64,000 nt of DNA from Metarhizobium sp964253915. GTDB taxonomy: Bacteria; Pseudomonadota; Alphaproteobacteria; Rhizobiales; Rhizobiaceae. Where the stretch lies: positions 348,367 through 412,366 of the forward strand of contig NZ_CAXUSG020000004.1 of the NCBI RefSeq assembly GCF_964253915.1, written 5' to 3'. Each line of letters starts with the position of its first letter. The stretch's first letter is position 1. The notes beneath the pieces were generated by a model. The model saw nothing but the letters and a program-made list of their open reading frames with translations. It made no database searches and was not told the DNA's origin. Positions 1-7,566 of this stretch are shown here, piece by piece. Both the position numbers and the translations under genes were made by a program.

Positions 1-1
1 C

Positions 2-184
2 TTGACGGGCGGCATCGGCCGGATCACCGGCACGGTGATCGGCACCGTCATCCTTGGCGTCATGACCTCGGGTTTCACCTTCCTGCGTGTCGACGCCTAT
101 TACCAGGAGATCGTCAAGGGCCTGATCATCGTCGCCGCCGTGGTGATCGACGTCTACCGCCAGAAGAAGCGGACCAAGCACTGA
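2..184 (+). CDS. Sugar ABC transporter permease, C-terminal fragment
   Basis: Only the last 60 residues are inside the window; the frame is open to the left edge. The segment begins with a glycine-rich turn (LTGGIGRITGTVIGT), continues as a hydrophobic helix, and ends with a second helix and a basic tail (DVYRQKKRTKH). This is the usual ending of RbsC/XylH-type (BPD_transp_2) inner-membrane permeases for pentoses, hexoses or polyols. A TIM-barrel isomerase follows 92 bp downstream on the same strand, which fits the end of a carbohydrate-uptake operon. The substrate cannot be read from this fragment. Confidence 0.75.
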   Translation: MTGGIGRITGTVIGTVILGVMTSGFTFLRVDAYYQEIVKGLIIVAAVVIDVYRQKKRTKH

Positions 185-276
185 CTTCGGCCGGTGCGGT
201 CCTCCTCCGGCCGCACCGGTTGATTTTCCCCTTTTTTAATTTTTCTCGGCACGACTGAGCCGGAGAAGGAAGGCCG

Positions 277-1089
277 ATGACCCGCTTGCCCTTTGCTCTC
301 AACCACATGGCCGCCCCCGGCCTGCCGCTCGACCGTTTCTTTGCCCTGGCGAAGGCGCTTGGCATCGACAGCGTCGAGATTCGCAACGACCTCGACGGCA
401 ATGCCATCCTCGACGGCACGCCGGCCGCGGAGGTGAAGGCGGCAGCACAGGCGCAAGGGTTGACGATCATCTCCATCAACGCGCTGCAGCGTTTCAACGA
501 ATGGAACGACACGCGTGCCGCCGAAGCGGAGGCGCTGGTCACCTATGCACGCGATTGCGGTGCCAAGGCGCTGGTGCTGGTGCCGGTCAACGATGGCAGC
601 GGCCAGGCGGAGGGCGAGCGGCAGGCCAATTTACGCACCGCGCTCAAGGCCCTGCAGCCGATGCTGGCAAAGGCCGGCATCATCGGGCTGGTGGAGCCGC
701 TCGGTTTTTCCATCTGCTCGTTGAGTTCCAAGCGCGAGGCCGAAGAGGCGATCCGCGAACTCGGGTTCACGGACACCTTCCGGCTGGTGCATGACACCTT
801 TCACCACCATCTCGCCGGAGAGCCGGAGCTGTTTCCCGACCTGACGGGGCTGGTGCATATATCCGGCGTCAGCGATGTCGCGGTCTCCGTCGCCGATATG
901 CGCGATCCGCACCGTGTGCTGGTCGATGCCAGTGACCGGCTGGACAATTGCGGCCAGATCCGCGCCCTGCGCGATTCAGGCTACATCGGACCGTTTTCTT
1001 TCGAGCCTTTCGCGCCTGACGTGCATGCCCTCAACGATCCCGCGGTCGCCTTGCAGGCCAGCATGGCGTTCATCGAAGCCAAGGTCTGA
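277..1089 (+). CDS. TIM-barrel sugar isomerase/epimerase-like protein
   Basis: This 270-residue protein resembles the AP-endonuclease-2/IolE/IolI/hydroxypyruvate-isomerase superfamily of single-domain TIM barrels. Visible landmarks are an early substrate strand (LGIDSVEIRNDL), an acidic strand end (GLVEPLGF), a metal-ligand-like His cluster (LVHDTFHHH), a histidine strand (GLVHISGVSD) and a C-terminal Glu strand (GPFSFEPF). These match the Glu-Asp-His-Glu divalent metal site of the family. It follows a sugar permease and precedes, convergently, a dihydroxyacetone-kinase operon. Tetrulose-phosphate isomerases of erythritol/threitol pathways (EryH/LerI type) belong to this superfamily, so such a role is possible but inferred. 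The ATG is preceded by GGAGAAGGAAGGCCG. Confidence 0.75.
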   Translation: MTRLPFALNHMAAPGLPLDRFFALAKALGIDSVEIRNDLDGNAILDGTPAAEVKAAAQAQGLTIISINALQRFNEWNDTRAAEAEALVTYARDCGAKALVLVPVNDGSGQAEGERQANLRTALKALQPMLAKAGIIGLVEPLGFSICSLSSKREAEEAIRELGFTDTFRLVHDTFHHHLAGEPELFPDLTGLVHISGVSDVAVSVADMRDPHRVLVDASDRLDNCGQIRALRDSGYIGPFSFEPFAPDVHALNDPAVALQASMAFIEAKV

Positions 1090-1105
1090 TCGCTGCGGGC
1101 GGTGT

Positions 1106-2101
1106 CTACTCGCCCCAGCGCAACGCGGCGGTGTTGACCGGCGCATCCCACAGCGACAACTCGTCATCGGAGAGCAGGCACAGCGTCACCGACAGGCCGG
1201 ACATGTCGAGCGAGGTCACGTAGGTGCCGACAAGTGACCTCCGGACAGCGATGCCGTGTGTCTCGACGATGCGGCGGGCGGCGTTGTAGGCGAGATAAAG
1301 TTCGGCTGGCGGCGTGGCGCCGAGGCCGTTGATCAGCAGCAGGCCATTCTTTCGGTTGTCTTTCGGCAGGTCGGCGACGATCGTTTCGCAGAGATGCCGG
1401 AGGATGTCGTCGGCCGGCCGGAAGGGCTCGCGTGTCTGGCCGGGTTCGCCGTGAATGCCGACGCCCATTTCCATCTCGTCCGGGCCAAGCGCAAAAGTCT
1501 TGCGCTGCGTCTGCGGCACGGTGACGCCGGTGAGGGCGACCCCCATGGTGCGGATGCGCGGTGCGAGATCGTCGCCGAGCGCCTTGAGGGTTTCGAGTGG
1601 CGCGCCGCGTTCCGCGGCCGCACCGAGGATCTTTTCGACGATGACGGCGCCGGCGACGCCGCGGCGTCCCTGGCTGCGCGGCAAGCCGGCCGCCTCGACA
1701 TCGTCGCCGATCAGCACGGTCTCTATCTTATGGCGGTCGGCGGCCATTTCGGCAGCCATTTCGAAATTCATCACATCGCCGTCGTAATTCTTGACGATCA
1801 GCAGGCAGCCGGCGCCGGTATCGGTCGCCTCGATGGCGCGGACGATCTGGTCGGGCGTTGGCGATGTGAAGACATGCCCCTGGCAAGCGGCATCCAGCAT
1901 GCCGCGGCCGACGAAACCGACATGCAACGGTTCGTGCCCGGAGCCGCCGCCGGAAACCAGAGCCACCTTGCCGGCCTTGATGTCGCGGCGGCGGACGAAC
2001 TTGCGGTCGCTGTCGAACACGACGATATCCTCATGGGCGGCAACGAAGCCTGCGAGGCTTTCCGCGACCATGGTCTCCGCCGTGTTGATGAATTTCTTCA
2101 T
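1106..2101 (-). CDS. dhaK: Dihydroxyacetone kinase subunit DhaK
   Basis: This 331-residue protein has the DhaK fold that binds dihydroxyacetone covalently through a histidine. The hemiaminal histidine lies in GVGIHGEPG at H218, the same number as in E. coli DhaK. The N-terminal glycine-rich loop (SGGGSGHEPLHVGFVG, about residues 50-65) and KNYDGDVMNFE (about 104-114) are family signatures. DhaK normally works with DhaL-ADP and the phosphoryl donor DhaM. All are encoded in this operon, with DhaK last in transcription order. The start has a strong ribosome site (GGGAGGGG, 4 nt before ATG). A HTH-like gene lies 114 bp upstream. Confidence 0.93.
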   Translation of the reverse strand: MKKFINTAETMVAESLAGFVAAHEDIVVFDSDRKFVRRRDIKAGKVALVSGGGSGHEPLHVGFVGRGMLDAACQGHVFTSPTPDQIVRAIEATDTGAGCLLIVKNYDGDVMNFEMAAEMAADRHKIETVLIGDDVEAAGLPRSQGRRGVAGAVIVEKILGAAAERGAPLETLKALGDDLAPRIRTMGVALTGVTVPQTQRKTFALGPDEMEMGVGIHGEPGQTREPFRPADDILRHLCETIVADLPKDNRKNGLLLINGLGATPPAELYLAYNAARRIVETHGIAVRRSLVGTYVTSLDMSGLSVTLCLLSDDELSLWDAPVNTAALRWGE

Positions 2102-2215
2102 CTTGCCCCTCCCAAGGCATCGATCGTCTTGAGCATCTCCGGAGGCGCGACCCTGTTCCGCGCCTTAACCAGGGTCGTTGCCTGCATGCATCATTTCAGC
2201 GCTGCGTCACGTGCC

Positions 2216-2626
2216 TCAATCATTTTCCTGCGTCATCGCCACGATCTTTTGAACGAGATCGGCGATGGCTTCCTCCAGCAGCCTGTTCTTCCTGTCGTCA
2301 CCCAGATCCGGGACCATCAGCGACAGGTGCCTCAGCTTTTCGGCATTGCCGAGATCCGGTAGCTTGCCGGGATGGGCGGCCTGGTAGGCGTCGAGGAAAC
2401 GGTCCTGTTCCGCCGGGCTGAAATGGCAGACCCGAAAGATCGTCGCCAGATGCCGGGCCGGCAGCGGCGTCGAATAGGTCGGGCTGGTGACCTGCGTCAC
2501 GAAACTGCGATGCTTGCCCAGCGCGGTCGCCAGCCGCTGCCGGGTGCCGGACGGCCGGTTGTCGATGATCTGCGCCAGCACGGTCTTGTAGGCGATGATG
2601 GCGTCTTCGGGGTTTTCGCGCGCCAT
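2216..2626 (-). CDS. Small HTH-like protein of unknown function in the dha operon
   Basis: This 136-residue protein starts at ATG 2626, one base after the enzyme I stop, with AGGAG six bases upstream; a longer frame begins at 2653 inside enzyme I. It looks helical. Residues about 25-65 (RQRLATALGKHRSFVTQVT) read like a Cro/XRE-type helix-turn-helix, and the rest is an acidic-basic helical tail. The position between enzyme I and DhaK and the tight coupling suggest a regulator or accessory of the dihydroxyacetone system. I do not recognise a named family, and no known DhaR or DhaS similarity is evident. Confidence 0.65.
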   Translation of the reverse strand: MARENPEDAIIAYKTVLAQIIDNRPSGTRQRLATALGKHRSFVTQVTSPTYSTPLPARHLATIFRVCHFSPAEQDRFLDAYQAAHPGKLPDLGNAEKLRHLSLMVPDLGDDRKNRLLEEAIADLVQKIVAMTQEND

Positions 2627-2627
2627 C

Positions 2628-4517
2628 TTATACTCCTGCTGCCGTCGTTTCATCGGCGTTGCGGCCGATGAGCGCCGATCTTAGCCCGGCGAGCGCCGGC
2701 GGCGCCACGGAAAAATGCCGGATACCGGCGGCGAGCAGGCCCGGCAGGTTCTCCGGTTCGGCGGCCAGGTCGCCGCAGACGGCAAGCGGTTTGCCCATCG
2801 CCGCCGCCAGATCGGCCGTCTGCTGGGCCAGGCGCAGGATGGCCGGTGTGGCGCGCTTGTAATAGGATGCGGCGGCGGCATCGTCGCGAGAGGCGGCGCT
2901 CAGATATTGCGCCAGGTCGTTGGTGCCGATCGAGAAAAACGCCGCGGCGCCGAAGGCATCGAGCATCAGGGCGGCGGCAGGCACCTCTACCATGATGCCG
3001 ACGGGGGCAAGCCGATGCGGGATCCTGCGGCTTGCCAGCGACGCCGCCTCCTCACCGAGGATCGCCTGCATCGCTTCCAGTTCGTCCGGATAGGTCACCA
3101 TCGGCAAGAGGACACGCAGATCGCCGAAGGGCGCGGCGCGCAGTAGGGCGCGGGCCTGGACGCGAGCAAGTTCGGGCCGGGACAGCAGCAGGCGAATGCC
3201 ACGCAGGTGTGGCGAGGTGCAGGCTTCGGAAGCGAGGCCGCGCAGGGGCTTGTCGCCGCCGAGGTCGAGCATGCGGATCGTCACCGGCCGGCCGGCGGCC
3301 CAATCGAGCACATGGCGATAGACGGCAAGCTGCCGCTCCTCGTCGGCGATCTCCGCAAGCGAGGAAAAGGCGAATTCCGAACGCATCAGGCCGATGCCGG
3401 CAATCCCGGTCGGGGGCAGCGCCGCAATCTCCTGGATAGTGTTGAGATTGATCGACAGCGTGATGCCGGCTTGCTCCCCCTTCGCCCCGGCGGGGAGAAG
3501 GTGGCTCGCAGCGCGGGATGAGGGGGCCTCTTGCTCCGCGTTTGTCGAGAGGTCGCCCCCCTCATCGCCTCGCATGCGCTCGGCACTTCTCCCCGCGGGG
3601 GAGAAGAGGGAGGTCGCGGCAGGCGTTTGCGCTTCATTGCTTACGAAGCCATGGTCGTCGAAGCCCCCGGCTTGCTCCCCCTTCGCCCCAGCGGGGAGAA
3701 GGTGGCGCGCAGCGCCGGATGAGGGGGTCTCTTGCTCTGCGTTTGCCGAGAGGTCGCCCCCCTCATCGCCTCGCATGCGTTCGGCACTTCTCCCCGCTGG
3801 AGAGAAGTGGGAGCTTGTGGCAGGTGTTTGCGCCCCATCGATATCAGCCGGCCCGAGACGGATGGTGCCGGTCCCGCCATCGGCCAGCACGTCCTCGCCG
3901 TCTGCGATGGCGAAAGGCCCGCTGGCGACCACCATGGGCACGGACCGGGAGCGCGCCAGCATGGCGACGTGGCTTGCGGCGCTGCCGGCAAACAGCGCGA
4001 TGCCGCCACCCTGCGACCAGTCGTGGGCGAGGAAGCGGCTCGGTTCGATGTCGTGGCCGATAAAAACCGCCCCCTTGGGGAAATCCGCGAAAACCTCGCC
4101 GGCCAAAACACCCAGCACGCGGCTCTTGATGTCGATCACGTCGATGGCGCGGGCGCGGATCTGTTCATCCTCCGCCGCTTCCAGCTCGGCGACATAGGGA
4201 TCGAGCACGCCGATCCAGGCAAAGGCGGCGCTTTCGCCGGCGGCCAGCCGTTGGGCGACGCGTTCGGTGATGGTTGGGTCTTCGAGCACTTCGATCTGGA
4301 AATCGAGCAGCGCAGCGCTGTCGGCATCCGTCGCTGCTGCGAGTGTCCGCAGGTCCATGGCGGCGCGTGTCACGGCGTTTTCGAGGGCGGCTACTTCGCT
4401 GCCGCCGGCCGTTTCGCCTGTTGTTGCCGGCCCGGCCGCCGGCTTTGCCAGGAAAGCGGGGCCGCGGGCGATGCCGGGCGAGGCGCCGGTGCCGCGGATC
4501 TCACGCAAGGCGGCCAT
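2628..4517 (-). CDS. Enzyme I-like PEP:HPr phosphotransferase of the Dha phosphorelay, with in-frame repeat insertion
   Basis: The protein is a PTS enzyme I paralogue. It has an N-terminal helical/swivel region with the phosphorylated histidine in GSAASHVAMLARS, then the PEP-binding barrel: GIGLMRSEF, RMLDLGGDKPLRG, PMVTYP, GIMVEVPAA, SIGTNDLAQY and the active-site cysteine in AVCGD. It should pass phosphate from PEP to the HPr encoded just upstream (17-bp overlap) and then to DhaM. It is 629 residues long, of which residues about 229-350 are foreign: two copies of a translated RIME-like repeat in the linker between swivel and barrel. Without them it would be about 510 residues. All core motifs lie outside the insertion, so activity is plausible but unproven. 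Confidence 0.9.
   Translation of the reverse strand: MAALREIRGTGASPGIARGPAFLAKPAAGPATTGETAGGSEVAALENAVTRAAMDLRTLAAATDADSAALLDFQIEVLEDPTITERVAQRLAAGESAAFAWIGVLDPYVAELEAAEDEQIRARAIDVIDIKSRVLGVLAGEVFADFPKGAVFIGHDIEPSRFLAHDWSQGGGIALFAGSAASHVAMLARSRSVPMVVASGPFAIADGEDVLADGGTGTIRLGPADIDGAQTPATSSHFSPAGRSAERMRGDEGGDLSANAEQETPSSGAARHLLPAGAKGEQAGGFDDHGFVSNEAQTPAATSLFSPAGRSAERMRGDEGGDLSTNAEQEAPSSRAASHLLPAGAKGEQAGITLSINLNTIQEIAALPPTGIAGIGLMRSEFAFSSLAEIADEERQLAVYRHVLDWAAGRPVTIRMLDLGGDKPLRGLASEACTSPHLRGIRLLLSRPELARVQARALLRAAPFGDLRVLLPMVTYPDELEAMQAILGEEAASLASRRIPHRLAPVGIMVEVPAAALMLDAFGAAAFFSIGTNDLAQYLSAASRDDAAAASYYKRATPAILRLAQQTADLAAAMGKPLAVCGDLAAEPENLPGLLAAGIRHFSVAPPALAGLRSALIGRNADETTAAGV
3470..3833. repeat. 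Two direct RIME-like repeats inside the enzyme I gene
   Basis: Two 163-bp units (3470-3632 and 3671-3833) are near-identical and start 201 bp apart, which is exactly 67 codons. Each unit holds two palindromes of the form CTTCGCCCC..GGGGAGAAGG and CTTCTCCCC..GGGGAGAAG, joined by GATGAGGGGG and CCCCCTCAT. The same plan recurs at 11903-12045 and, in diverged form, at 25200-25345. It resembles Rhizobium-specific intergenic mosaic elements (RIME). Both copies are read without stop codons in the enzyme I frame and give repeated peptides containing SPAGRSAERMRGDEGGDL. Confidence 0.88.
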
Positions 4518-4842
4518 GCTTCTTGTCCTCGTCGAAATTGCGCTCGACGAGGCCTTTCAGGGCGGCGATCGCCTCTTCGGCCCGGATGCCCTCGGCGCGG
4601 ATACGCAAGAGCGAACCCTTGCGGATGCGGGCGCCCATGATCTTGATGATGCTCTTGCCGTTCAGCCAGATGTCGCTGCCATCGACGTCGATCTCGATGG
4701 TGCAGGGAAAGGATTTCGCCAGGCGGGTGAAGGTCACGGAGGGGCGGGCATGCAGGCCCACGCCATGGGTGATCTCAACCTCCGTCTGGCATCTGGCAAA
4801 CACGGAACCGGCCTCCTGCCTTTCTGCTTGCGGGTCGCTCAT
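4501..4842 (-). CDS. HPr-like phosphocarrier protein of the Dha system
   Basis: This 113-residue HPr domain protein has the phosphorylation-site histidine at H31 in GLHARPSVTF and the second-site region GKSIIKIMG, followed by the usual helix-rich C-terminus. It is longer than free HPr (about 85-90 residues) because of an N-terminal extension of about 20 residues. In E. coli this domain is fused in DhaM between EIIA and enzyme I. Here the three are separate genes in the same order. Its ATG overlaps the DhaM stop by one base (TGATG), and its stop overlaps the enzyme I start by 17 bp, so the three products are probably translationally coupled. Confidence 0.92.
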   Translation of the reverse strand: MSDPQAERQEAGSVFARCQTEVEITHGVGLHARPSVTFTRLAKSFPCTIEIDVDGSDIWLNGKSIIKIMGARIRKGSLLRIRAEGIRAEEAIAALKGLVERNFDEDKKHGRLA

Positions 4843-5240
4843 CAGGGCGACAATTCCTCGGCTGTGGCGACGACGCGGGCAAGGGGTGCGCCGCCGGAAG
4901 CTTCCGCCGCGGCGACGACCGCGCCTTCCACCAGCGGCGCGTTGCAGATCGTCACCCGGTCCGAACGCGGCTGGCCGAGCATTTCGATCGCCATTTCGCT
5001 GTTGGTCTCGGCGCCGCCGAGATCGACGAAGACAGCGACGCCTTCATCCGACCAGGCCCGCTCGATCGCCTTGAGGATGCCGCCGGCATCGGTGCCGAGC
5101 CCGCCCTCGACATTGCCGCCCGACCAGGCGAGCGGCACGCAATCGCCGACCATCTGCCGCACCATGTCGGCGGTGCCCTGCGCCACCAGCGGCGAGTGCG
5201 AGACGATGACGATGCCCACATTGGCGGCCTTGGCATTCAT
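4842..5240 (-). CDS. dhaM: PTS-dependent dihydroxyacetone kinase phosphotransferase subunit DhaM (EIIA-Dha)
   Basis: This 132-residue single EIIA-Dha domain of the mannose-type fold has its active-site histidine at H15 in VIVSHSPLVAQG. The acidic FVDLGGAETNSEMAIEML segment is also typical of the family. It takes phosphate from HPr and rephosphorylates ADP bound to DhaL. The start ATG 5240 overlaps the DhaL stop (ATGA). A longer frame starting at 5294 is ignored because it would run into dhaL. Unlike enteric DhaM, HPr and enzyme I are not fused to it. Confidence 0.92.
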   Translation of the reverse strand: MNAKAANVGIVIVSHSPLVAQGTADMVRQMVGDCVPLAWSGGNVEGGLGTDAGGILKAIERAWSDEGVAVFVDLGGAETNSEMAIEMLGQPRSDRVTICNAPLVEGAVVAAAEASGGAPLARVVATAEELSP

Positions 5241-5863
5241 GCCGGACGGTACTCCCCGAGATAACGGCAGATCGCCGTGGTCAAAAGCGCGCAACTGGAA
5301 GCGCCCGGATCGACATGGCCGATCGAACGATCCCCGAGATAGGCCGCCCGGCCGCGCATGGCCCGCATCGGTGCGGTGTCGTGTGCGGAATGCTCGGCCC
5401 GTTCGGCAATCTCTGTAAGCGCCGAACGACCCGCCAGAGCGGCGTGCACGGGATAGAGCACATCGAGCAGGGTCTTGTCACCCGCCTTGGCGCGGCCGCG
5501 GCGGGCCACCGCGTCGATTGCACGCTCCAGGACAGGGGCGAAGGCGGCGGCATCGCCTCCCGTGCGCAATTGCCGGCCGAGTTCGATCAGAAGCGTGCCG
5601 TAGAGCGGGCCGGCGGCGCCGCCGATGTTCATCACCAGCAGCATGCCGATCCGCTCCAGCGCGTCGGGCAGGGGAAGATCGGCCAAGGCGTGGCCATCAG
5701 CGCTGACGGCCTCGCAGCCACGGCGCATGTTGGTGCCGTGGTCGCCGTCGCCGATGGCGCTGTCGAGTTCGCAGAGATGATCGGCATGGGCGGCGATTGC
5801 CGCGCGGCATGCCTCGATCAGTCCCGATATCATGCTGCGATCCGCCTGCACCCTCTCCTCCAT
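5237..5863 (-). CDS. dhaL: Dihydroxyacetone kinase subunit DhaL
   Basis: This protein of about 208 residues is an eight-helix nucleotide-binding DhaL. The metal-binding aspartates are in LDSAIGDGDHGTNM, the phosphate-binding loop is MNIGGAAGPLYG, and GDKTLLDVLYP and VDPGASSCALL follow. In PTS-type kinases the ADP stays bound and is rephosphorylated by DhaM. ATG 5863 is chosen, 10 bases after the stop of the fused kinase; ATG 5833 (MISGLIEAC) is an equally reasonable start and would match the length of E. coli DhaL better. It overlaps dhaM by 4 bp. Confidence 0.92.
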   Translation of the reverse strand: MEERVQADRSMISGLIEACRAAIAAHADHLCELDSAIGDGDHGTNMRRGCEAVSADGHALADLPLPDALERIGMLLVMNIGGAAGPLYGTLLIELGRQLRTGGDAAAFAPVLERAIDAVARRGRAKAGDKTLLDVLYPVHAALAGRSALTEIAERAEHSAHDTAPMRAMRGRAAYLGDRSIGHVDPGASSCALLTTAICRYLGEYRPA

Positions 5864-5873
5864 TCCCGATCGG

Positions 5874-7508
5874 TTACAGCCCGGCGGCCACCTCGAAGAC
5901 GCCGGCAACCGCGACCGCGCCGGGATCGGCGACGCCGGCAAGATCTCGCTCCCCGACATAGGAGGCGCGGCCGGCGCGGGCCTTGGTCATCGTTTTGGTC
6001 GATTCGGCACCGGCAGCCGCCGCGTGGGCAGCGGCCGAAACGCCCTGTGCCGCCAGCGCGTTCAGCGCCGGTTCCAATGCATCGACCATGGTACGGTCGC
6101 CGATCCTGGCGCCGCCGTAGAAGGTCATGCGGTCCAGGCCGGCGAGCAGGGCGGCGGGGATATCCGCCTTTTCCGCCAAGGCCTTGGAAGCGGCGGTGAA
6201 GAAGATCGACAGGAGCACGCCGCTCGATCCGCCCATGCTGGTGCTCAGGGTCTCGCCGATGACGGCCAGCGTCGCCGCCCGGTTCTGGAGTGGCAATTGA
6301 TCGAGCTTGGCCAGGATGCTGCGGGCACCGGTTGCCGCCGTCGAGCCGGTATCGCCGTCGCCGACGCGGCCGTCGAGGCGGTTGAGTTCGGCCTCCTGCG
6401 AAATGAGGTGGTTGCAGATGGCGGTGATCAGGGCGCGGGCGGCGGCATCGTCGCTTGCGGCCGCAGCGTTACCGGCCGAACCTGCCTTCGGTGCCGGAAC
6501 GATGGCGATGGCGTTCTTCTTGACGGCAGGCACCCAGGCGTGTGGACCGACCGGCGCGGTCAAGGCGGCTTCGCGCTCGGCATCGAGGCGGATCAGCGAC
6601 AGCGAGAAACCGTTCATGTTGAGCGCCGTCATCATTGCTGCCGGGCCGACGATCAGCTTTACCCGCGACGCCAATGGCGAGGCGAGCGTGGCATGAGCGA
6701 TGACGCCCATTTCCAGCGGCGGGACGGCGCCGAGATTGTTGATCAGCAGCGCATAATCGCCCTCCGCCTTCAACGCCGCGGCAAGGCGCTCGCTCATGGT
6801 GGCGACGAGGTCGAGCACCGGCTGCAGGGCGATGCGCTCGACGCCGGGTTCGCCGTGGATGCCGAGGCCGAGTTCGCCTTCTTCCGGCCCGAGCCGGTCT
6901 TCATGGGCCTGGCCGGGGATCGAGCAGGAGGAGAGCGACATGCCGAGCGAAACGATGTCGGCGGCGGCAGCGGTTGCCGCAGCGGCAACCGTCTTCAGGT
7001 CCTTGCCTTCATCGGCCAGATGGCCGGCGATCTTGTGGACGAACAGCGTGCCGGCGACGCCGCGCGGCTGGTTGATGTCGGGCAAAGCAATGTCGTCGGC
7101 GACGATGACCATCTCGACGTCGAACCCCTCGGCGCGGGCCTTTTCCGCCGCCAGGCCGAAGTTCAGCCGGTCGCCGGTGTAATTCTTCACCACCAGCAGG
7201 CATCCGGGTGTGCCGGTGACAGCGCGGATCGCCGTCAGCACGGCATCGACGCTCGGCGAGGCGAAGATCTCGCCGGAGACGGCGGCCGTCAGCATGCCCT
7301 TACCGACAAACCCGGCATGCGAGGGTTCATGGCCGGCGCCACCGCCGGAAATCACCGCTACCTTCGACTTGTCCCAATCCGCGCGCACGATCACCTTGAT
7401 CTCGGGATAGGTGTCGAGCCGGGCAAGCCGTCCTGCGGCGCTGGTCAGCAGCAAACCGTCCAGCGCCTCGGTGACGATTGTTTCCCGGCGGTTGTAGAAG
7501 TGTTTCAT
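5874..7508 (-). CDS. Fused ATP-dependent dihydroxyacetone (or erythrulose-type) kinase, DhaK-DhaL
   Basis: This 544-residue single-chain kinase combines a DhaK domain (1-330; SGGGAGHEPSHAGFVG loop, substrate histidine H218 in GLGIHGEPG) with a C-terminal DhaL domain (about 365-544; GRVGDGDTGSTAATG, MGGSSGVLL, GDRTMVDALEPA). Such fused enzymes use ATP directly, as in Citrobacter and eukaryotic DHA kinases. An Ala/Ser-rich linker joins the domains. It lies between the ABC importer genes and the PTS-type dhaL, so this operon carries both kinase types. Since erythrulose kinases of tetritol pathways are also fused DhaK-DhaL proteins, the substrate may be a tetrulose instead of dihydroxyacetone. 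Confidence 0.92.
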   Translation of the reverse strand: MKHFYNRRETIVTEALDGLLLTSAAGRLARLDTYPEIKVIVRADWDKSKVAVISGGGAGHEPSHAGFVGKGMLTAAVSGEIFASPSVDAVLTAIRAVTGTPGCLLVVKNYTGDRLNFGLAAEKARAEGFDVEMVIVADDIALPDINQPRGVAGTLFVHKIAGHLADEGKDLKTVAAAATAAAADIVSLGMSLSSCSIPGQAHEDRLGPEEGELGLGIHGEPGVERIALQPVLDLVATMSERLAAALKAEGDYALLINNLGAVPPLEMGVIAHATLASPLASRVKLIVGPAAMMTALNMNGFSLSLIRLDAEREAALTAPVGPHAWVPAVKKNAIAIVPAPKAGSAGNAAAASDDAAARALITAICNHLISQEAELNRLDGRVGDGDTGSTAATGARSILAKLDQLPLQNRAATLAVIGETLSTSMGGSSGVLLSIFFTAASKALAEKADIPAALLAGLDRMTFYGGARIGDRTMVDALEPALNALAAQGVSAAAHAAAAGAESTKTMTKARAGRASYVGERDLAGVADPGAVAVAGVFEVAAGL

Positions 7509-7566
7509 AAGGTCAGGTCCCGTCTGTTGTTGTTTTGTCGCGGCTAACTCACTCCGATAGGCGGTG

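Noticed and set aside
3470..3833. CRISPR-like spaced repeats
   Set aside because: There are only two long units with internal palindromes and no short repeat-spacer periodicity. No cas gene is in the window.
3386..4111. Frames reading SPPRGEVPSACEAMRG-type peptides through the enzyme I repeats
   Set aside because: They are other-frame translations of the repeat; the enzyme I frame alone is continuous with conserved domains.
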